This document shows, piece by piece, positions 41,853 through 50,783 of a stretch of DNA of 64,000 nucleotides. A model generated the notes under the pieces. The model was given only the letters and a program-made list of their open reading frames with translations, searched no databases and was not told where the DNA came from. Position 1 is the stretch's first letter. Each line of letters begins with the position of its first letter. Source of the stretch: Thiohalophilus thiocyanatoxydans (GTDB taxonomy: Bacteria > Pseudomonadota > Gammaproteobacteria > UBA6429 > Thiohalophilaceae); contig NZ_SOQX01000002.1 of NCBI RefSeq assembly GCF_004366735.1, positions 576,273 to 640,272 of the forward strand, in the 5' to 3' direction. Position numbers and translations under genes: made by a program.

Positions 41853-42236
41853 TTAGAGAGTGACCAGCCACCCGAGCGGATGATGATACAACGCCACACT
41901 CACCATATACACAAACACCAGAATCGCCACCAGCCAGTACGCCAGTCGCTCGCGCCGGCTTCTGGCAAAGCGGAACACCATCAACCCCAGCCCGATATAC
42001 ACCAGCAAGGCGATCAACTTGGCAGTCAGCCAGCCGTGCACCAGCGGATACTGCTGGATCAGCACGGCCATCCAGATACCGCTGACCAGCAACACGGTAT
42101 CGTTAACATGCGGAACGATCTTCACCCACTTCTGGCGCATGAAGCCCGCGTTCATGAACAGCCCCAATCCGCGGATCACAAACAGACTGATCGTGATAAC
42201 CACCGTACTGACATGAATAATTTTCAACCAACCCAT
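41853..42236 (-). CDS. SirB2-family membrane protein
   Basis: 127 residues with four hydrophobic segments. MGWLKIIHVSTVVITISLFV, RGLGLFM and VKIVPHVNDTVLLVSGIWMA are SirB (invasion gene expression up-regulator) family motifs. Such proteins are small four-helix membrane proteins of unknown mechanism. It lies between the accessory stretch and def, on the minus strand, with about 200 bases before the def stop. GC content returns to the local average here. Confidence 0.85.
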   Translation of the reverse strand: MGWLKIIHVSTVVITISLFVIRGLGLFMNAGFMRQKWVKIVPHVNDTVLLVSGIWMAVLIQQYPLVHGWLTAKLIALLVYIGLGLMVFRFARSRRERLAYWLVAILVFVYMVSVALYHHPLGWLVTL

Positions 42237-42395
42237 CTATCCAATCCTGTCTGACTTTTTCTGTATTTTTATCCGGTTTTATTTATTCTTGCCAAAATAA
42301 TTTTCTCTCTGTCATGTGCGTCATAGCATCACGCACGATGGAACACCACTGTACCGCACCCTGTCCCGAATCAAATCGCAGTGTAGCCGCTCCGG

Positions 42396-42430
42396 CAACT
42401 GCCGACTGCTAACTGCCCTCTGCCAACTAT
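42396..42430 (-). repeat. Heptamer tract (CAACTGC family), 5 units
   Basis: Units CAACTGC, CGACTGC, TAACTGC, CCTCTGC, CAACTAT run in register and end eight bases before the def stop at 42439, so the tract lies just downstream of the gene. The core CTGC is conserved while the first bases vary. Confidence 0.8.
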
Positions 42431-42438
42431 CTTTGGAT

Positions 42439-42987
42439 TTATTCCCGGGACGCTGGCCCACTACCAGGCACGCCGTATTGAACCAGTTCCTCCTCGAAGC
42501 CGAAATAGCGCATATCCTCCATCCGCTGCGGATAGAGGATGCCGTCGAGGTGGTCCACTTCGTGCTGCACGACCCGGGCGTGAAAGCCGCTGACTTCGCG
42601 TTCGATGGGCGTCCCGGCCGGATCGAGGCCACTGTAGCGGATCCGGGTATAGCGCGGGACCAGGCCCCGCATGCCCGGCACGCTCAGGCACCCTTCCCAG
42701 CCCACTTCGCGCTCCTCATCCATCCGGGTGATGACCGGGTTAATGAGGATAGTCCGCGGCACGCTCTCAACCTCGGGATAGCGAGGGTTGGCGGCCACCT
42801 CGAAGATCACCACCCGCTGCGACACGCCAATCTGGGGCGCGGCCAGGCCGGCGCCGTCCAGGGCCTGCATGGTATCGAGCATGTCCGCGACCAGGTCGTC
42901 GAGCTCCGGCGTATTGAATTCGCTCACCGGCCCGGCAACCTGTTGCAACAGCGGATGCCCCATTTTTAGCACTTCTTTGACGGCCAT
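42439..42987 (-). CDS. def: Peptide deformylase
   Basis: 182 residues. All three deformylase motifs are present: GLAAPQIG near residues 48-55, WEGCLSVPG with the metal Cys, and QHEVDHLDG with the two metal His and catalytic Glu. It removes formyl from nascent N-termini. The gene is not next to fmt as in many bacteria, so it may be one of two copies. It diverges from csiV across about 70 bases, and a -10-like TATAAT at 43014-43019 faces csiV. Confidence 0.93.
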   Translation of the reverse strand: MAVKEVLKMGHPLLQQVAGPVSEFNTPELDDLVADMLDTMQALDGAGLAAPQIGVSQRVVIFEVAANPRYPEVESVPRTILINPVITRMDEEREVGWEGCLSVPGMRGLVPRYTRIRYSGLDPAGTPIEREVSGFHARVVQHEVDHLDGILYPQRMEDMRYFGFEEELVQYGVPGSGPASRE

Positions 42988-43060
42988 AACACCTCTCGCT
43001 GGTCAAGTCGGGGTATAATTGGTTACATTACACTCCTGATAGTTAGCAAGGAATATAGCA

Positions 43061-43759
43061 TTGAAAAAATATCTGTGCCTGGCGATTCTCGCTCTGCTGC
43101 CACTGGGCGCGATTGGCGCCGACGAGGAGGAAGTGCGTTATTACGATGTCGAACTGATCATCTTCGAGCACCTTGGTCAGCGCGGCAGAGAAAGTGAAAT
43201 CTGGCCAAGCTCGGTGGAACAGGGTCTGCCCGAGTCCGAGGTCATGCTCGAACTCGACCGCCCCTTTCCGGGCCCGATCCCGGATAACTACGATCCGTCA
43301 CTGACCTTCAAAAGCCTGCCCACGAGCGAGTATCGCCTGAACGATGCGGCTAAAAAAATCGAGGAGTCATCGACTCGCCGGGTGCTGATGCATACCGCAT
43401 GGCGCCAGCCCGGTATGAGCGACAAAGAGGCGCTCAATGTCCACCTGAGCCGGACAATTCCCGCATCAGCCGAGGATGCAGAGGAAACAGAGACGGCCCT
43501 CCAGGGCAAACGTGGCGAACTGGAAGCGTATATCCGCGTGATCCTGTCACGTTACCTGCATGTCGATGCCGATATCATGTTACGGACCCGGCCGGAAACA
43601 AACCGCTTTGAGTTCTTCATTGAAGAAGCCGACGAGCCGGTTGTGTACCAGCTCAAACAACTGCGCCGTCGTATACGCAGTACCGAACTGCACTACCTCG
43701 ACCATCCCGTGCTCGGGATGCTGATCACCATGCATCCGGTCGAAACCGACAAACTCTAA
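43061..43759 (+). CDS. csiV: CsiV-family peptidoglycan-binding protein
   Basis: 232 residues from a TTG start with AAGGA eight bases upstream. A signal peptide (about 1-20, ending GAIGAD) is followed by YYDVELIIFEHLG and WPSSVEQG. The typical C-terminal pattern is LEAYIRVILSRYLHVDADIML, cut short here after a residue, then RRIRSTELHYLDHPVLGMLI. CsiV proteins bind peptidoglycan and affect cell shape and a PBP activator. In Pseudomonas this gene follows mfd directly, so its distance from mfd here marks an insertion. Confidence 0.87.
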   Translation: MKKYLCLAILALLPLGAIGADEEEVRYYDVELIIFEHLGQRGRESEIWPSSVEQGLPESEVMLELDRPFPGPIPDNYDPSLTFKSLPTSEYRLNDAAKKIEESSTRRVLMHTAWRQPGMSDKEALNVHLSRTIPASAEDAEETETALQGKRGELEAYIRVILSRYLHVDADIMLRTRPETNRFEFFIEEADEPVVYQLKQLRRRIRSTELHYLDHPVLGMLITMHPVETDKL

Positions 43760-43813
43760 CCATCAATAGCTAGTTCGACGGAGTAACATTCTCTTATGTA
43801 TTCTCCGCAAATA

Positions 43814-43903
43814 ACGCGGAGCTCGCAAAGGCGCAGAGGACGCAAAGAAAAATAGTTAACAAATAAAACTTTGCGTTCTTTGCGCCTTCGCGTCCTTTGC
43901 GTT
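43814..43903. repeat. Octamer-periodic hairpin repeat, CGCAAAGG type, complete copy
   Basis: Left arm at 43814-43847 (ACGCGGAG, CTCGCAAAGG, CGCAGAGG, ACGCAAAG) pairs with right arm at 43869-43903 (CTTTGCGTTC, TTTGCGCCTTCG, CGTCCTTTGCGTT). The loop is about 20 AT-rich bases. It lies between convergent csiV and the phosphorylase gene and probably terminates both. Confidence 0.88.
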
Positions 43904-43923
43904 ACTTCCAGAGTCCTAGCTAT

Positions 43924-44664
43924 TTATAACAATGGGATCACGTGTTCCAGCAGGGTGCGGACGTTTTTCATGCCTTCGGCCAGGTGTTGTTCGATCTCTT
44001 CCATGGTGATCTCCCCCTCATGCCGGCCGGCGGCAGTGTTGGCAACCACCCCGACTGACGCATAACAGACTTCCAGTTCCCTTGCGAGTACCGCTTCGGG
44101 CATGCCGGTCATGCCGACGGTGTTGCAGCCGTCAGCTTCGAGCTTGTTGATCTCCGCTGCGGTTTCCAGTCGCGGCCCCTGGGTAGCGCCATAGGTGCCC
44201 TGCTTGATTACGTCGACACCGGCCTGGCTGGCCGCCTGTAACAGGGACTGGCGCAAGGTTTCGCAATAGGGCCAGGTAAAGTCGACGTGGACGACCGGGT
44301 TGTCCCCTTCTTCGAAAAATGTGTTATTGCGCCCCCAGGTATAGTCGATGATCTGATCGGGTATTACCAGACAGCCGGGCTGATACTCAGGTTGAATCCC
44401 GCCGACGGCGTTGATTGCGATGATCATCTCGGCGCCCGCCTCCTTGAGAGCCCAGAGGTTGGCGCGGTAATTAATACGATGCGGCGTGATCGTATGCCCC
44501 GAGCCGTGACGCGGTAAAAACAGTACATCGTTATTACCCAGCGTCCCCCGCACCAGGGTACTGGAGGGTTCGCCATACGGCGTATGCATGATCTCACGAC
44601 CGGAGATTTCCAGGTTTTGCAGACTGGTCAGTCCGGTACCGCCGATTATTGCGACTTTTGACAT
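43924..44664 (-). CDS. S-methyl-5'-thioinosine/thioadenosine phosphorylase
   Basis: 246 residues of the purine nucleoside phosphorylase family: VAIIGGTGLT at the start, LPRHGSGHTITPHRINYRAN for phosphate and base, INAVGGI, and TEGPRLETAAEI-like TYGATQGPRLETAAEINK, then TVGMTGMPEAVLARELEVCYA. In Pseudomonas the homologue acts on methylthioinosine. It releases methylthioribose-1-phosphate during methionine salvage. hpt follows upstream on the same strand with one base between them, giving a purine-salvage pair. The exact substrate cannot be read from the sequence. Confidence 0.88.
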   Translation of the reverse strand: MSKVAIIGGTGLTSLQNLEISGREIMHTPYGEPSSTLVRGTLGNNDVLFLPRHGSGHTITPHRINYRANLWALKEAGAEMIIAINAVGGIQPEYQPGCLVIPDQIIDYTWGRNNTFFEEGDNPVVHVDFTWPYCETLRQSLLQAASQAGVDVIKQGTYGATQGPRLETAAEINKLEADGCNTVGMTGMPEAVLARELEVCYASVGVVANTAAGRHEGEITMEEIEQHLAEGMKNVRTLLEHVIPLL

Positions 44665-44665
44665 G

Positions 44666-45211
44666 TTATAACCCTTTTACTGCGTAGATTCCTGGTGCAT
44701 TGCGCAAATAGCCTTTGTAATCCATTCCATAACCAAACAGATAGCGATCGTCGGTTCGCAGACCGACAAAGTCCGCCTGCAAGCCATTTTTACGATCATG
44801 CTGTTTTTCGACCAGCACGGCACTGTAGACCTCGCTGGCACCCTCGGCACGGCAATGCGCCATGATCGCATCCAGGGTGATCCCCTCGTCGAGAATATCA
44901 TCGATAATCAGAATATTGCGCCCCGCCAGCGGGTGACTGGGCCGCACCTGCCAGTTGAGTTCGCCACCGCTGGTCTCGCCGGCGTAGCGGGTGGCATGAA
45001 TGTAATCGATCTGCATGGGAAAGTTCAGCCGGGTCAGTAAATGGCCGGCCGGGATAATCGCCCCGGTCAGGACACATAAAACCAGCGGATCGCTGTTTTT
45101 AAGCACCTGGGTCATGGCTGCGGCCATCTTGTCCAGCGCCGCTTCGACCTGTTGCTGATCGTAGAGGCAATCCGCCTCGGACAGTGTCTGGTTCACAGTT
45201 TCAATATTCAT
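44666..45211 (-). CDS. hpt: Hypoxanthine-guanine phosphoribosyltransferase
   Basis: 181 residues of type I phosphoribosyltransferase. The PRPP-binding motif is LIIDDILDEGITL, and the other conserved segments VLCVLTGAIIPAGHLL and YLFGYGMDYKGYLRN (base-binding) are present. It converts hypoxanthine or guanine to the nucleotide. The stop is one base before the phosphorylase start and two bases after the MscS gene stop, so it is part of one operon with both. The product of methylthioinosine phosphorolysis, hypoxanthine, would be its substrate. Confidence 0.92.
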   Translation of the reverse strand: MNIETVNQTLSEADCLYDQQQVEAALDKMAAAMTQVLKNSDPLVLCVLTGAIIPAGHLLTRLNFPMQIDYIHATRYAGETSGGELNWQVRPSHPLAGRNILIIDDILDEGITLDAIMAHCRAEGASEVYSAVLVEKQHDRKNGLQADFVGLRTDDRYLFGYGMDYKGYLRNAPGIYAVKGL

Positions 45212-45213
45212 GA

Positions 45214-46311
45214 TTATTTTGTTGGAGTTTGGGGTAAAGCCGCACCTTCGATCAGATCCGGCATATGCAGTGTACGGGTCGGGAAGGCAACCTCGGCACC
45301 ATGATGAGCAATGATGTCACTAATCTTGAACAGCACATCCTGTTTGACTTCGTGAAACTCGATCCATTTAACCGTCTTGGTAAACGTATAAATAAAGAAC
45401 TCGAGCGATGAATCGCCGAAAGTGTTGAAGTTGACAATCAGGGTCTGCTCCTGGTCGATCTCCGGATGAGACTGCAGCATGGCCTTGACGTCATCAATAA
45501 TTTTCGGCAATACAGCCATATCCGAGTAGCGTAAGCCGATGGTCTCGAAAATCCGTCGATTGAACATGCGTGAAGGATTTTCCACCACAACGGTGGAGAA
45601 CAGCGCATTGGGTACATAAATCGGCCGTTTGTCAAAGGTGCGGATAACCGTCAGTCGCCAGCCAATCTTCTCGACATTCCCCTCAATATTCCGATCCGGA
45701 GAGCGTACCCAGTCCCCGATAGCAAAGGGCCGGTCAAAGTAGACCATCATGCCACCGAAGAAATTGGCCAGCATATCCTTGGCGGCAAAACCGACCACAA
45801 TCCCGCCGATACCGCCAAACGCGATAATCGCCGAGATATTAACACCCAGGGTCTGCAACATCACCAGGGTGGCGGTGATGAGCACCGACACTTTCACCAA
45901 CTGGGCAATAGCATCTGCCGTGGTTCGATCAATCGGTTTGTCTTCAAAATCATTGCGCTGAAGAATATTTTTCTCCATCTGTTCCACAAAGCGCATCAGC
46001 GCCCAGGCGATGGCAATGATCGCGGCGACTTCCCGCACCGCACGGACGATCTCGAATTCGAACAGCGCCATGATAAACGAAGCACCGAGAACCCAGATAA
46101 ACAGGGTTATCGGATGGCGGATCGAATAGACAAGCGAATTATCCCAGATACTTTTGGTTGGCTGAAGATGCTTCTCCAGACGCTTCAGAACCCGTCTCTG
46201 AATAAAATCCAGCAACAGCGTGGCGAAAATGATGATAAAGCTGTGCACGATCCACCAGTTGCCGCCCAGCAGCTGATCGACATAGTGGGTAATCAGTTCA
46301 AGCATGTCCAT
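45214..46311 (-). CDS. MscS-family small-conductance mechanosensitive channel
   Basis: 365 residues. Three or four membrane segments are visible, including TLFIWVLGASFIMALFEFEIV. The pore-lining helix follows with LGVNISAIIAFGGIGGIVVGFAAKD (listed in two parts for length), the typical Gly/Ala TM3. The beta domain with FFGGMMVYFDRPFAIGDWV is typical. It opens under membrane tension to release solutes. It lies between nagZ and hpt, with short gaps, in an operon with them. Confidence 0.93.
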   Translation of the reverse strand: MDMLELITHYVDQLLGGNWWIVHSFIIIFATLLLDFIQRRVLKRLEKHLQPTKSIWDNSLVYSIRHPITLFIWVLGASFIMALFEFEIVRAVREVAAIIAIAWALMRFVEQMEKNILQRNDFEDKPIDRTTADAIAQLVKVSVLITATLVMLQTLGVNISAIIAFGGIGGIVVGFAAKDMLANFFGGMMVYFDRPFAIGDWVRSPDRNIEGNVEKIGWRLTVIRTFDKRPIYVPNALFSTVVVENPSRMFNRRIFETIGLRYSDMAVLPKIIDDVKAMLQSHPEIDQEQTLIVNFNTFGDSSLEFFIYTFTKTVKWIEFHEVKQDVLFKISDIIAHHGAEVAFPTRTLHMPDLIEGAALPQTPTK

Positions 46312-46328
46312 TCTTTATATGCCTGTTG

Positions 46329-47378
46329 CTAAAAATCGAATGCCAGCGTCGGATTCGCGCTGTATTTATCCAGATGCTCGGTAACCTGGCGCCATTGGCT
46401 TGAGCTATGCAGTTGCTGTCGTTCCACCTCGCCCCTGCCGTGCATGCGCGCCAGTCGCAGGTGCGCCACCGGATCGTTATACTCGCCCAGATTGTCGAGC
46501 GCCTCGACAGCGGCAGTGCGGTTATTGCAAACCAGAACCATATCACACCCGGCCTGCAGGGCCGACCGGGCCCGATCGCTATACTGCTCGCCGGCCACAC
46601 TGGCCCCTTCCATATCCAGATCGTCGCTGAAAATCACACCCTGAAACTGCAGTCGCTCGCGCAGGATCTGTTTAAGCCAAACGGGGGAGAAACCGGCCGG
46701 GAGTCGATCAATGTTGTCATAAATAATGTGTGCCGGCATGATGGCGCTCAGGCCGTAACCGATCATGCGGCGAAACGGCAGTATGTCGTGGGCATAAATC
46801 TCATTATAGTCACGGCCGTCGACCGGAATGGCGTGATGGGAGTCCGCCGCCACCGCACCGTGGCCGGGAAAGTGCTTGCCGGTAGCCGCCATGCCGGCAT
46901 CGGCCATTCCCTGCATCCAGGCATGGGCCAGTTCGGCAACGATTTCCGGTTTATGATGAAAGGCACGATCACCGATGACATTGCTGACCCCGTAATCCAG
47001 ATCCAGCACCGGGGCGAAACTGAAATCAATCTCCAGGGCGCGCAATTCGATCGCCATCAACCAGCCGGCCTGCCGGGTTAATACCCGGGCCTTTTGATGA
47101 TCCTGTTCATAGAGCTGGCCAAACAGACGTGCCGGCGGAATATGGCTGAAGCCGTCGCGAAAGCGCTGCACACGACCGCCCTCGTGATCGACCGAGACCA
47201 GCAGGCGGGGTTCTCGCAGTGCATGGATTTCCCTGATCAGGGCATGCAGTTGTTCGACGGACTCAAAGTTGCGGGTGAACAGGATGACACCACCGACATG
47301 CGGATGCAGCAGTACCGCCCGATCTTCATCGGAGAGGACCGTACCGGCAATATCAAGCATGACAGGACCCAGTGACAT
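46329..47378 (-). CDS. nagZ: Beta-N-acetylhexosaminidase NagZ
   Basis: 349 residues, a GH3 enzyme. The active site motifs are SVDHEGGRVQRF, KHFPGHGAVAADSH (catalytic His/Asp pair) and the general base loop; SDDLDMEGASV holds the nucleophile Asp. It removes GlcNAc from anhydromuropeptides in peptidoglycan recycling. It starts a minus-strand run of nagZ, an MscS channel, hpt and the phosphorylase. The L,D-transpeptidase gene is just upstream, so cell-wall genes are grouped. Confidence 0.95.
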   Translation of the reverse strand: MSLGPVMLDIAGTVLSDEDRAVLLHPHVGGVILFTRNFESVEQLHALIREIHALREPRLLVSVDHEGGRVQRFRDGFSHIPPARLFGQLYEQDHQKARVLTRQAGWLMAIELRALEIDFSFAPVLDLDYGVSNVIGDRAFHHKPEIVAELAHAWMQGMADAGMAATGKHFPGHGAVAADSHHAIPVDGRDYNEIYAHDILPFRRMIGYGLSAIMPAHIIYDNIDRLPAGFSPVWLKQILRERLQFQGVIFSDDLDMEGASVAGEQYSDRARSALQAGCDMVLVCNNRTAAVEALDNLGEYNDPVAHLRLARMHGRGEVERQQLHSSSQWRQVTEHLDKYSANPTLAFDF

Positions 47379-47388
47379 CGTTGTTTGC

Positions 47389-47877
47389 CTATTCTTCTAT
47401 AAGGACTCGGGTACCATACGGTACCATGTCGAAAAGCGTGAGAATATCGGTGTTGCGCATCTTGATACAGCCATGGGAACCCGGTACACCCATTTTGTCC
47501 TCGTCGGGGCAGCCGTGGATATAGACATAGCGACGCATGGTATCCACCACGCCCAGCCGGTTGATACCCGGCTCCAGGCCGCTGAGCCACAGAATCCGCG
47601 TCAGAATCCAGTCACGCCCGGGATATTGTTCACGTAAAGCCGGCGAGTAGATCTCGCCGGTGGGGCGCCGCGCGACAAATACCGTATTGACCGGTTGTCC
47701 GGCACCGATTTTGGCGCGAATCTTGTGTTGCCCCCGGGGGGTCTGTTCACTGCCATTGCGTTCACCGACGCCGTTTTTCCCGGTTGAGACGGAAAACGTG
47801 GCAACACAATGGCCCTGCTCCAGCACAGACAATTCCTGGCGCGTCACACTGACTTTGATCTCAATCTGTTCAGGCAT
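47389..47877 (-). CDS. L,D-transpeptidase family protein (YkuD domain)
   Basis: 162 residues from the ATG at 47877, which overlaps the CYTH stop by one base (TGATG). The YkuD motif is SHGCIKM with the catalytic Cys, preceded by HGCPDEDKMGVPG, and the middle His is in RYVYIHGC. The protein has no signal peptide, which is unusual for a periplasmic transpeptidase; cytoplasmic members of the family include L,D-carboxypeptidase-type enzymes. Its place just upstream of nagZ, with ten bases between, supports a role in murein recycling. Confidence 0.85.
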   Translation of the reverse strand: MPEQIEIKVSVTRQELSVLEQGHCVATFSVSTGKNGVGERNGSEQTPRGQHKIRAKIGAGQPVNTVFVARRPTGEIYSPALREQYPGRDWILTRILWLSGLEPGINRLGVVDTMRRYVYIHGCPDEDKMGVPGSHGCIKMRNTDILTLFDMVPYGTRVLIEE

Positions 47878-48347
47878 CACTGCCAATCCTTATAGGGGTG
47901 ATTGACCAGACTGACGTTGTAATAACGTGCATCGTCGGAGACCTCCTGACCGAGCCAGTCCGGCTGTTCAAACGCTTCATCTTCGCTGTCCAGTTCGATC
48001 TCCGCCACCACCAGGCCGACATTTTCCCCCTCAAAGACATCGATCTCCCACAGATGGCCGGCATGCGACACATGGTAGCGGACTTTGTCGATAATCGGTT
48101 TTTCACACAGATTGTCCAGCATCTCGCGGGCATCTTCCAGCGGGATGGAATACTCGTATTCCTGCCGGTATATCCCCAGCGTGGCGCTTTTGATATTCAG
48201 GTTGGCCTGATCGCCCTCGATGCGAACACGCACCGAGGCATCCCGGGCGCCGATCAGATACCCCTGTGCAATACGTTGTCCCGCGTCAGCCTGCTGGCGC
48301 CAGCGATCATCACGAATCAGGAATTTACGTTCAATCTCGGTTGCCAT
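47877..48347 (-). CDS. CYTH-domain protein (adenylate cyclase class IV/thiamin triphosphatase type)
   Basis: 156 residues. The ExExK signature EIERKFL is at 4-10. Paired charged strands follow (VRVRIEGDQANLNIKS, EYEYSIPLEDA and so on), forming the triphosphate tunnel fold. Short bacterial CYTH proteins are usually inorganic triphosphatases; cyclase activity is rarer. The gene starts at the rlmD stop and overlaps the transpeptidase by one base, so three minus-strand genes are coupled. Confidence 0.9.
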   Translation of the reverse strand: MATEIERKFLIRDDRWRQQADAGQRIAQGYLIGARDASVRVRIEGDQANLNIKSATLGIYRQEYEYSIPLEDAREMLDNLCEKPIIDKVRYHVSHAGHLWEIDVFEGENVGLVVAEIELDSEDEAFEQPDWLGQEVSDDARYYNVSLVNHPYKDWQ

Positions 48348-49678
48348 CAGGCGCCTTTGGTAAACAGGGCCATGGTTTCCACATGGGCCGTGTGCGGGAA
48401 CATATCCATCATACCGACCTGTTGCAGACGATAGCCATGACGGTTGACCAGTTCGCCCGCATCCCGGGCCAGGGTAGCGGGGTTACATGAAACATACACA
48501 ATACGCCGGGCGCCGCTGGCCGCCAGATATGGCACTATTTCGGCGGCACCACTGCGCGGCGGATCCAGCAGGACCTTGTCATACTGTTGCCCCCTGATCC
48601 AGGGTTCGTGATCCGTCGGCTCGAACAGGTTGGCGACATGAAAGCGGACATTCTCGATCCCGTTCGATGCGGCATTGGCCCGCGCCCGCTCGATCAATTG
48701 CGCCTCGCCTTCCACCGAGACCACGTCGCCGCCATGACGCGCCAGCGGCAGGGAGAAGTTACCCAGGCCACAAAACAGTTCCAGGATCCGATCCGTGGCC
48801 TGCGGCTCAAGCCATTGCAGGGCCTGGCTGATCATGCGCCGGTTGATGTCGCTGTTGACCTGGATAAAGTCGGCCGGCTGAAACTCGAGGCTGACATCGA
48901 ACTGCGGAATCGAATAACGCAAAGTTGCCTGTTGCGGATACAGCAGCGTGATACTCTCCGGTCCCTCGGGCTGATGATAAATGACAAAGCCGGTCGTTTT
49001 GCCATAGTCGACCAGCAAGGCCCTATCCGCTTCGGTCAACGGCTCCAGGTTGCGAAATACCAGGGCGATCTTTTCATCATCGGCCGCCACTTCAATCTGG
49101 GGAATGCGTCGGTAACAGCTGAGCCGACCGATCAGTTCGCCCAGTTCCACCAGTTTATCACCCAGCGGCGGGGTCAAAATTTTGCAGTGTTGCAGTTGTG
49201 CCAGAAAGTGACTGCCCCGCTCGCGAAACCCGACCAGGACTTTTTCTTTTTTATCCACATAACGGACGCCGAGCCGGGCCTTGTTACGGTAACCCCACAC
49301 CGGACCGGTCAGCGGCGGTAAGACCGTCTGTGGCGTCACATGGCCGATACGGGCCAGATCCTCCAGCAGAATCTGCTGTTTGAGACGGACCTGTTCCTCA
49401 CTGGAGACATGCTGTAAACGGCAACCGCCGCAGAGTCCGAAATGGTCACAGGCCGGCTCGATCCGTGCCGGGGCGGCCTCGAGCACCTGATGCAGGCGGC
49501 CTTCGTCATAGTTGCGCCGGCTGCGGGTATAGACAAACTCCACCTGCTCGCCGGGCAGGGCATCATCGATGAAGACGGTTTTACCCGCGATCCGGGCAAC
49601 CCCTTTGCCTTCCTGGGTCATATTTTCGATCCTGGCGACGACGGGTTCGCTCGGCAGGCTGCGACGTTTGCGTGACAT
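48347..49678 (-). CDS. rlmD: 23S rRNA m5U1939 methyltransferase RlmD
   Basis: 443 residues. An N-terminal TRAM domain (about 10-70) is followed by the iron-sulfur Cys set CDHFGLCGGCRLQH and a later Cys in QHCKIL. The catalytic domain has the SAM motif LELFCGLGNFSLPLA, DPPRSGA and the nucleophile Cys in VSCNPATLARDAGELV. In Pseudomonas rlmD lies between cysM and relA; here relA is absent but cysM follows upstream, across an 83-base gap. Confidence 0.94.
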   Translation of the reverse strand: MSRKRRSLPSEPVVARIENMTQEGKGVARIAGKTVFIDDALPGEQVEFVYTRSRRNYDEGRLHQVLEAAPARIEPACDHFGLCGGCRLQHVSSEEQVRLKQQILLEDLARIGHVTPQTVLPPLTGPVWGYRNKARLGVRYVDKKEKVLVGFRERGSHFLAQLQHCKILTPPLGDKLVELGELIGRLSCYRRIPQIEVAADDEKIALVFRNLEPLTEADRALLVDYGKTTGFVIYHQPEGPESITLLYPQQATLRYSIPQFDVSLEFQPADFIQVNSDINRRMISQALQWLEPQATDRILELFCGLGNFSLPLARHGGDVVSVEGEAQLIERARANAASNGIENVRFHVANLFEPTDHEPWIRGQQYDKVLLDPPRSGAAEIVPYLAASGARRIVYVSCNPATLARDAGELVNRHGYRLQQVGMMDMFPHTAHVETMALFTKGA

Positions 49679-49761
49679 AAAAACGGATCAGTGATCAGAT
49701 GCCGGTCGGTTACCTGACCGGGGACAGGGTTTGGCAAACAGCGTCATGCAGCGCAACCGGA

Positions 49762-50652
49762 TCAGGCGGGGAAAACATCGGTGGAGAGATACCGATCGCC
49801 GCGATCACAGATGATCGAGACAATGGTGGCCTGCTCCACCTGTTGTGACAATTGCAGCGCGGCGGCCACCGCCCCGCCGGAGGAGATCCCGCAGAAAATC
49901 CCCTCCTGCGCGGCCAGCGCGCGGGTGGTCTCCTCGGCGGCCTGCTGGCTGACATCCAGAGTCTGGTCCACCCGGGCGGCCTCGAAAATACGCGGCAGAT
50001 AGGCCTCGGGCCAGCGCCGGATACCCGGAATCTTCGATCCCTCGGTCGGCTGGACGCCGAGGATCTGCACCGCCGGACTTTGCTCCTTGAGGTAGCGGGA
50101 AACCCCCATGATGGTGCCCGTGGTCCCCATGGCGCTGACAAAATGGGTCACGCTGCCGTCCGTATCCCGCCAGATCTCGGGCCCCGTGCCTTCATAATGG
50201 GCCAGCGGGTTATCCGGATTGGAAAACTGATCCAGCAGCCTGCCCTGCCCGTCGGCGGCCATTTGCTCGGCCCGATCCCGGGCCCCTTCCATGCCTTCCT
50301 GTTCGCTGACCAGGACGAGCTCGGCACCGTAGGCTTTCATGGCGGCGCGGCGCTCGACGCTCATCGTCTCGGGCATGATCAGTATCATCCGATAGCCCTT
50401 GATCGCCGCCGCCATGGCCAGGGCAATCCCGGTATTGCCGCTGGTCGCCTCGATCAGGGTCGCCCCGGGTCGGATTTCACCGCGCTGTTCGGCGTGCTGG
50501 ATCATACTCAGCGCCGGCCGATCCTTGACCGAGCCGGCGGGATTATTGCCCTCCAGCTTGACCAGCAGGGTATTGCTGGTCTCGCCGGGCAGGCGTTGCA
50601 GGCGCACCAGCGGCGTATTGCCGACGAAAGCTTCAATCGTGGGATAATTCAT
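49762..50652 (-). CDS. cysM: Cysteine synthase B (O-acetylserine/thiosulfate sulfhydrylase)
   Basis: 296 residues, typical CysM length. The PLP lysine is in NPAGSVKDRPALSM, the phosphate loop is TSGNTGIALAMAAA, and the C-terminal loop is GISSGGAVAAALQL. CysM joins O-acetylserine with thiosulfate or sulfide to form cysteine. The overall length is shorter than CysK. A divergent histidine-phosphotransfer gene starts about 130 bases away. Confidence 0.93.
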   Translation of the reverse strand: MNYPTIEAFVGNTPLVRLQRLPGETSNTLLVKLEGNNPAGSVKDRPALSMIQHAEQRGEIRPGATLIEATSGNTGIALAMAAAIKGYRMILIMPETMSVERRAAMKAYGAELVLVSEQEGMEGARDRAEQMAADGQGRLLDQFSNPDNPLAHYEGTGPEIWRDTDGSVTHFVSAMGTTGTIMGVSRYLKEQSPAVQILGVQPTEGSKIPGIRRWPEAYLPRIFEAARVDQTLDVSQQAAEETTRALAAQEGIFCGISSGGAVAAALQLSQQVEQATIVSIICDRGDRYLSTDVFPA

Positions 50653-50783
50653 CGGGACAGTTTACCTTGTTCTGGCATGACTTTTCATTACCCGCTACCA
50701 TTTTGCCCATAACCGATACCAGAACGAGAATAAACCGTCCAGCCGGCCTGTCCGGGAATCGGACGAACCGGATTACTGAGAGT

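Noticed and set aside
41437..41863. Two open frames (about 120 residues each, both strands) over the hairpin element
   Set aside because: Low-complexity Arg/Ala/Pro products with no motifs; the hairpins explain the sequence better.
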